Shown here: one piece after another, positions 62,827 to 64,000 of the stretch
Numbering within the stretch: the stretch's first letter is position 1
Layout of the letters: the number at the start of each line of letters is the position of its first letter
From: Annona cherimola
Lineage: Eukaryota; Streptophyta; Magnoliopsida; Magnoliales; Annonaceae
Reading direction: 5' to 3'
Length of the DNA stretch: 64,000 nt
NCBI GenBank assembly: GCA_030490835.1
Contig: CM059974.1
Location: 1,371,501 to 1,435,500, forward strand
Program-made: the position numbers and the translations under genes
Notes under the pieces: generated by a model
Database searches by the model: none
Told to the model about the DNA's origin: nothing
The model's input: the letters and a program-made list of their open reading frames with translations, nothing else

Positions 62827-62904
62827 GAGTTTATATATTATAACTCATTCTAGATATTACAATCAAGTTCATGGAATGTAACAAGTTCTCCTCTATGTTG
62901 TAAG

Positions 62905-64000
62905 TAGGGGTGTAAATCGGGTCCGGTTGACTCGGGTTGTGACAAATACAACTCTAACCCACCTTGTAAAATCTCAACCCAACCCTACTTTCAACCTTAC
63001 TTTTCACACCTTAACCTAACCCTATTTCAACCCACCTCAAATCGGTTCGGTTCGGGTTAGAAATCGGGCTAATAGATTACACATATTATCAATATTAGTT
63101 AAGCTTTTGTTCACCCAAATTTCTAAAATAACAAAAGCAATGATAATTATAAAAATAATAAGTACTAAAAAGTTCTACGTAACTCAAAAGTAGAGGATAA
63201 GTTTGGTAATCGATTCATTTTTTTGCTTTTGTATTCTTTGAGCAATCGATGTCTTCTGCAAGTCAAAAAGTGAAAGCCAAGTAAAAGTATTGCAGTAAAT
63301 TATGCAAAATGAAAAAACGAATATCATAGTCTTACTTACCTTCTTAGTTGGCTTCCAATTAAAGCTACAAACATCTCAAATTCCCAATTGACCTGTTCGG
63401 TTATTTCAAATCACCAATGCAAGCAAACATTTTAAACAACCTATTTACAATGCAATATAAGGTATGTTTGGCAATTGAAAGAAAAATTCAATTAAAACTT
63501 TTCAATCTAAAACTTTTCACTCTCCACAATTATCATATTTTTAACTATCATATTTTTTAATTATTTTTTCACATTTTCCTATATAACTACTCTACTTTTC
63601 AATCATTTATATACAACTATCCACACAACTAACCTATCTAGTTTAACTTTATCCTCTTTACTACTCATCATTACCTCTATCATATCACATCAGTTGACAA
63701 CTTTTACTCTCCAAAACTTTTCATCAAAAGTTTTATTCATTACCAAACATACTCATAACCAAATAATCCAAACATAATTTCACAACTAATTAACCAAATA
63801 TATTTCCAAACCAAATAAATTCAAACAACATTTCACAACCAAATAGTCAAACATATTTCCAAACTCCACACAATTTTATTTAAATATCCAAAACAACATA
63901 AATGAAATACACTCTCATAAACATATACAAATACATATTTTATGAAATGGGTCGGGTCTAACCCGATTTTCCAAAACCTCAACCCAACCATGGTATAAAT
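62905..64000. mobile_element. hAT-like element, runs off the window, with nested Tourist MITE
   Basis: Starts TAGGGGTGTAAATCGGG, a typical plant hAT terminus, with GGTTCGGGTT subterminal repeats; similar GGGTCGGGTCTAACCCG sequence reappears at the window end. A Tourist copy is nested at 63461-63753 (GGTATGTTTGGCAATTG and CATTACCAAACATACTC). No transposase frame is visible. Confidence 0.6.

Overview
The window is nuclear DNA from a flowering plant. The evidence is three intron-rich genes of plant pathways (gibberellin synthesis, NPF7-type transport, plastid glycolysis), GT-AG introns, AT-rich intergenic DNA, and many plant-type transposon remnants (Tourist-like and Mutator-like MITEs, hAT ends, a solo LTR, SINE/LINE fragments). 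I cannot name the species. Nothing looks bacterial, organellar or viral.

Layout. 1-18.2 kb is gene-free and transposon-rich: a LINE RNase H remnant, a MITE inside the target-site duplication of a SINE-like retroposon, a Tourist MITE inside another Tourist MITE, and a solo LTR with a CTTAT target-site duplication. 18.3-22.3 kb holds a complete 8-exon minus-strand gene for ent-kaurenoic acid oxidase (CYP88A, 497 aa). 22.3-42.9 kb is a 20-kb gene desert with foldback elements, an unequal tandem segmental duplication (29.05-34.42 kb) and a near-perfect 0.3-kb hairpin element. 43.1-49.1 kb is a complete 5-exon plus-strand NPF7.3/NRT1.5-type transporter (607 aa). 54.5-62.2 kb is a complete 12-exon minus-strand plastidial pyruvate kinase of the beta type (566 aa). 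62.5-64 kb is transposon DNA with an hAT-like end that runs off the window.

The KAO and NPF genes are divergent, with promoters about 20 kb apart. The NPF and pyruvate kinase genes converge across about 5.4 kb. All three gene models were assembled exon by exon; every junction keeps frame and the key catalytic motifs are present. The genes belong to separate processes (GA12 synthesis at the ER, root-to-shoot ion/IBA transport at the plasma membrane, pyruvate supply for plastid fatty acid synthesis), so I see no sign of a functional gene cluster. I found no convincing undescribed biological system. The most unusual content is the transposon architecture, especially a set of MITEs that share an AT-rich core but have different GC-rich ends.
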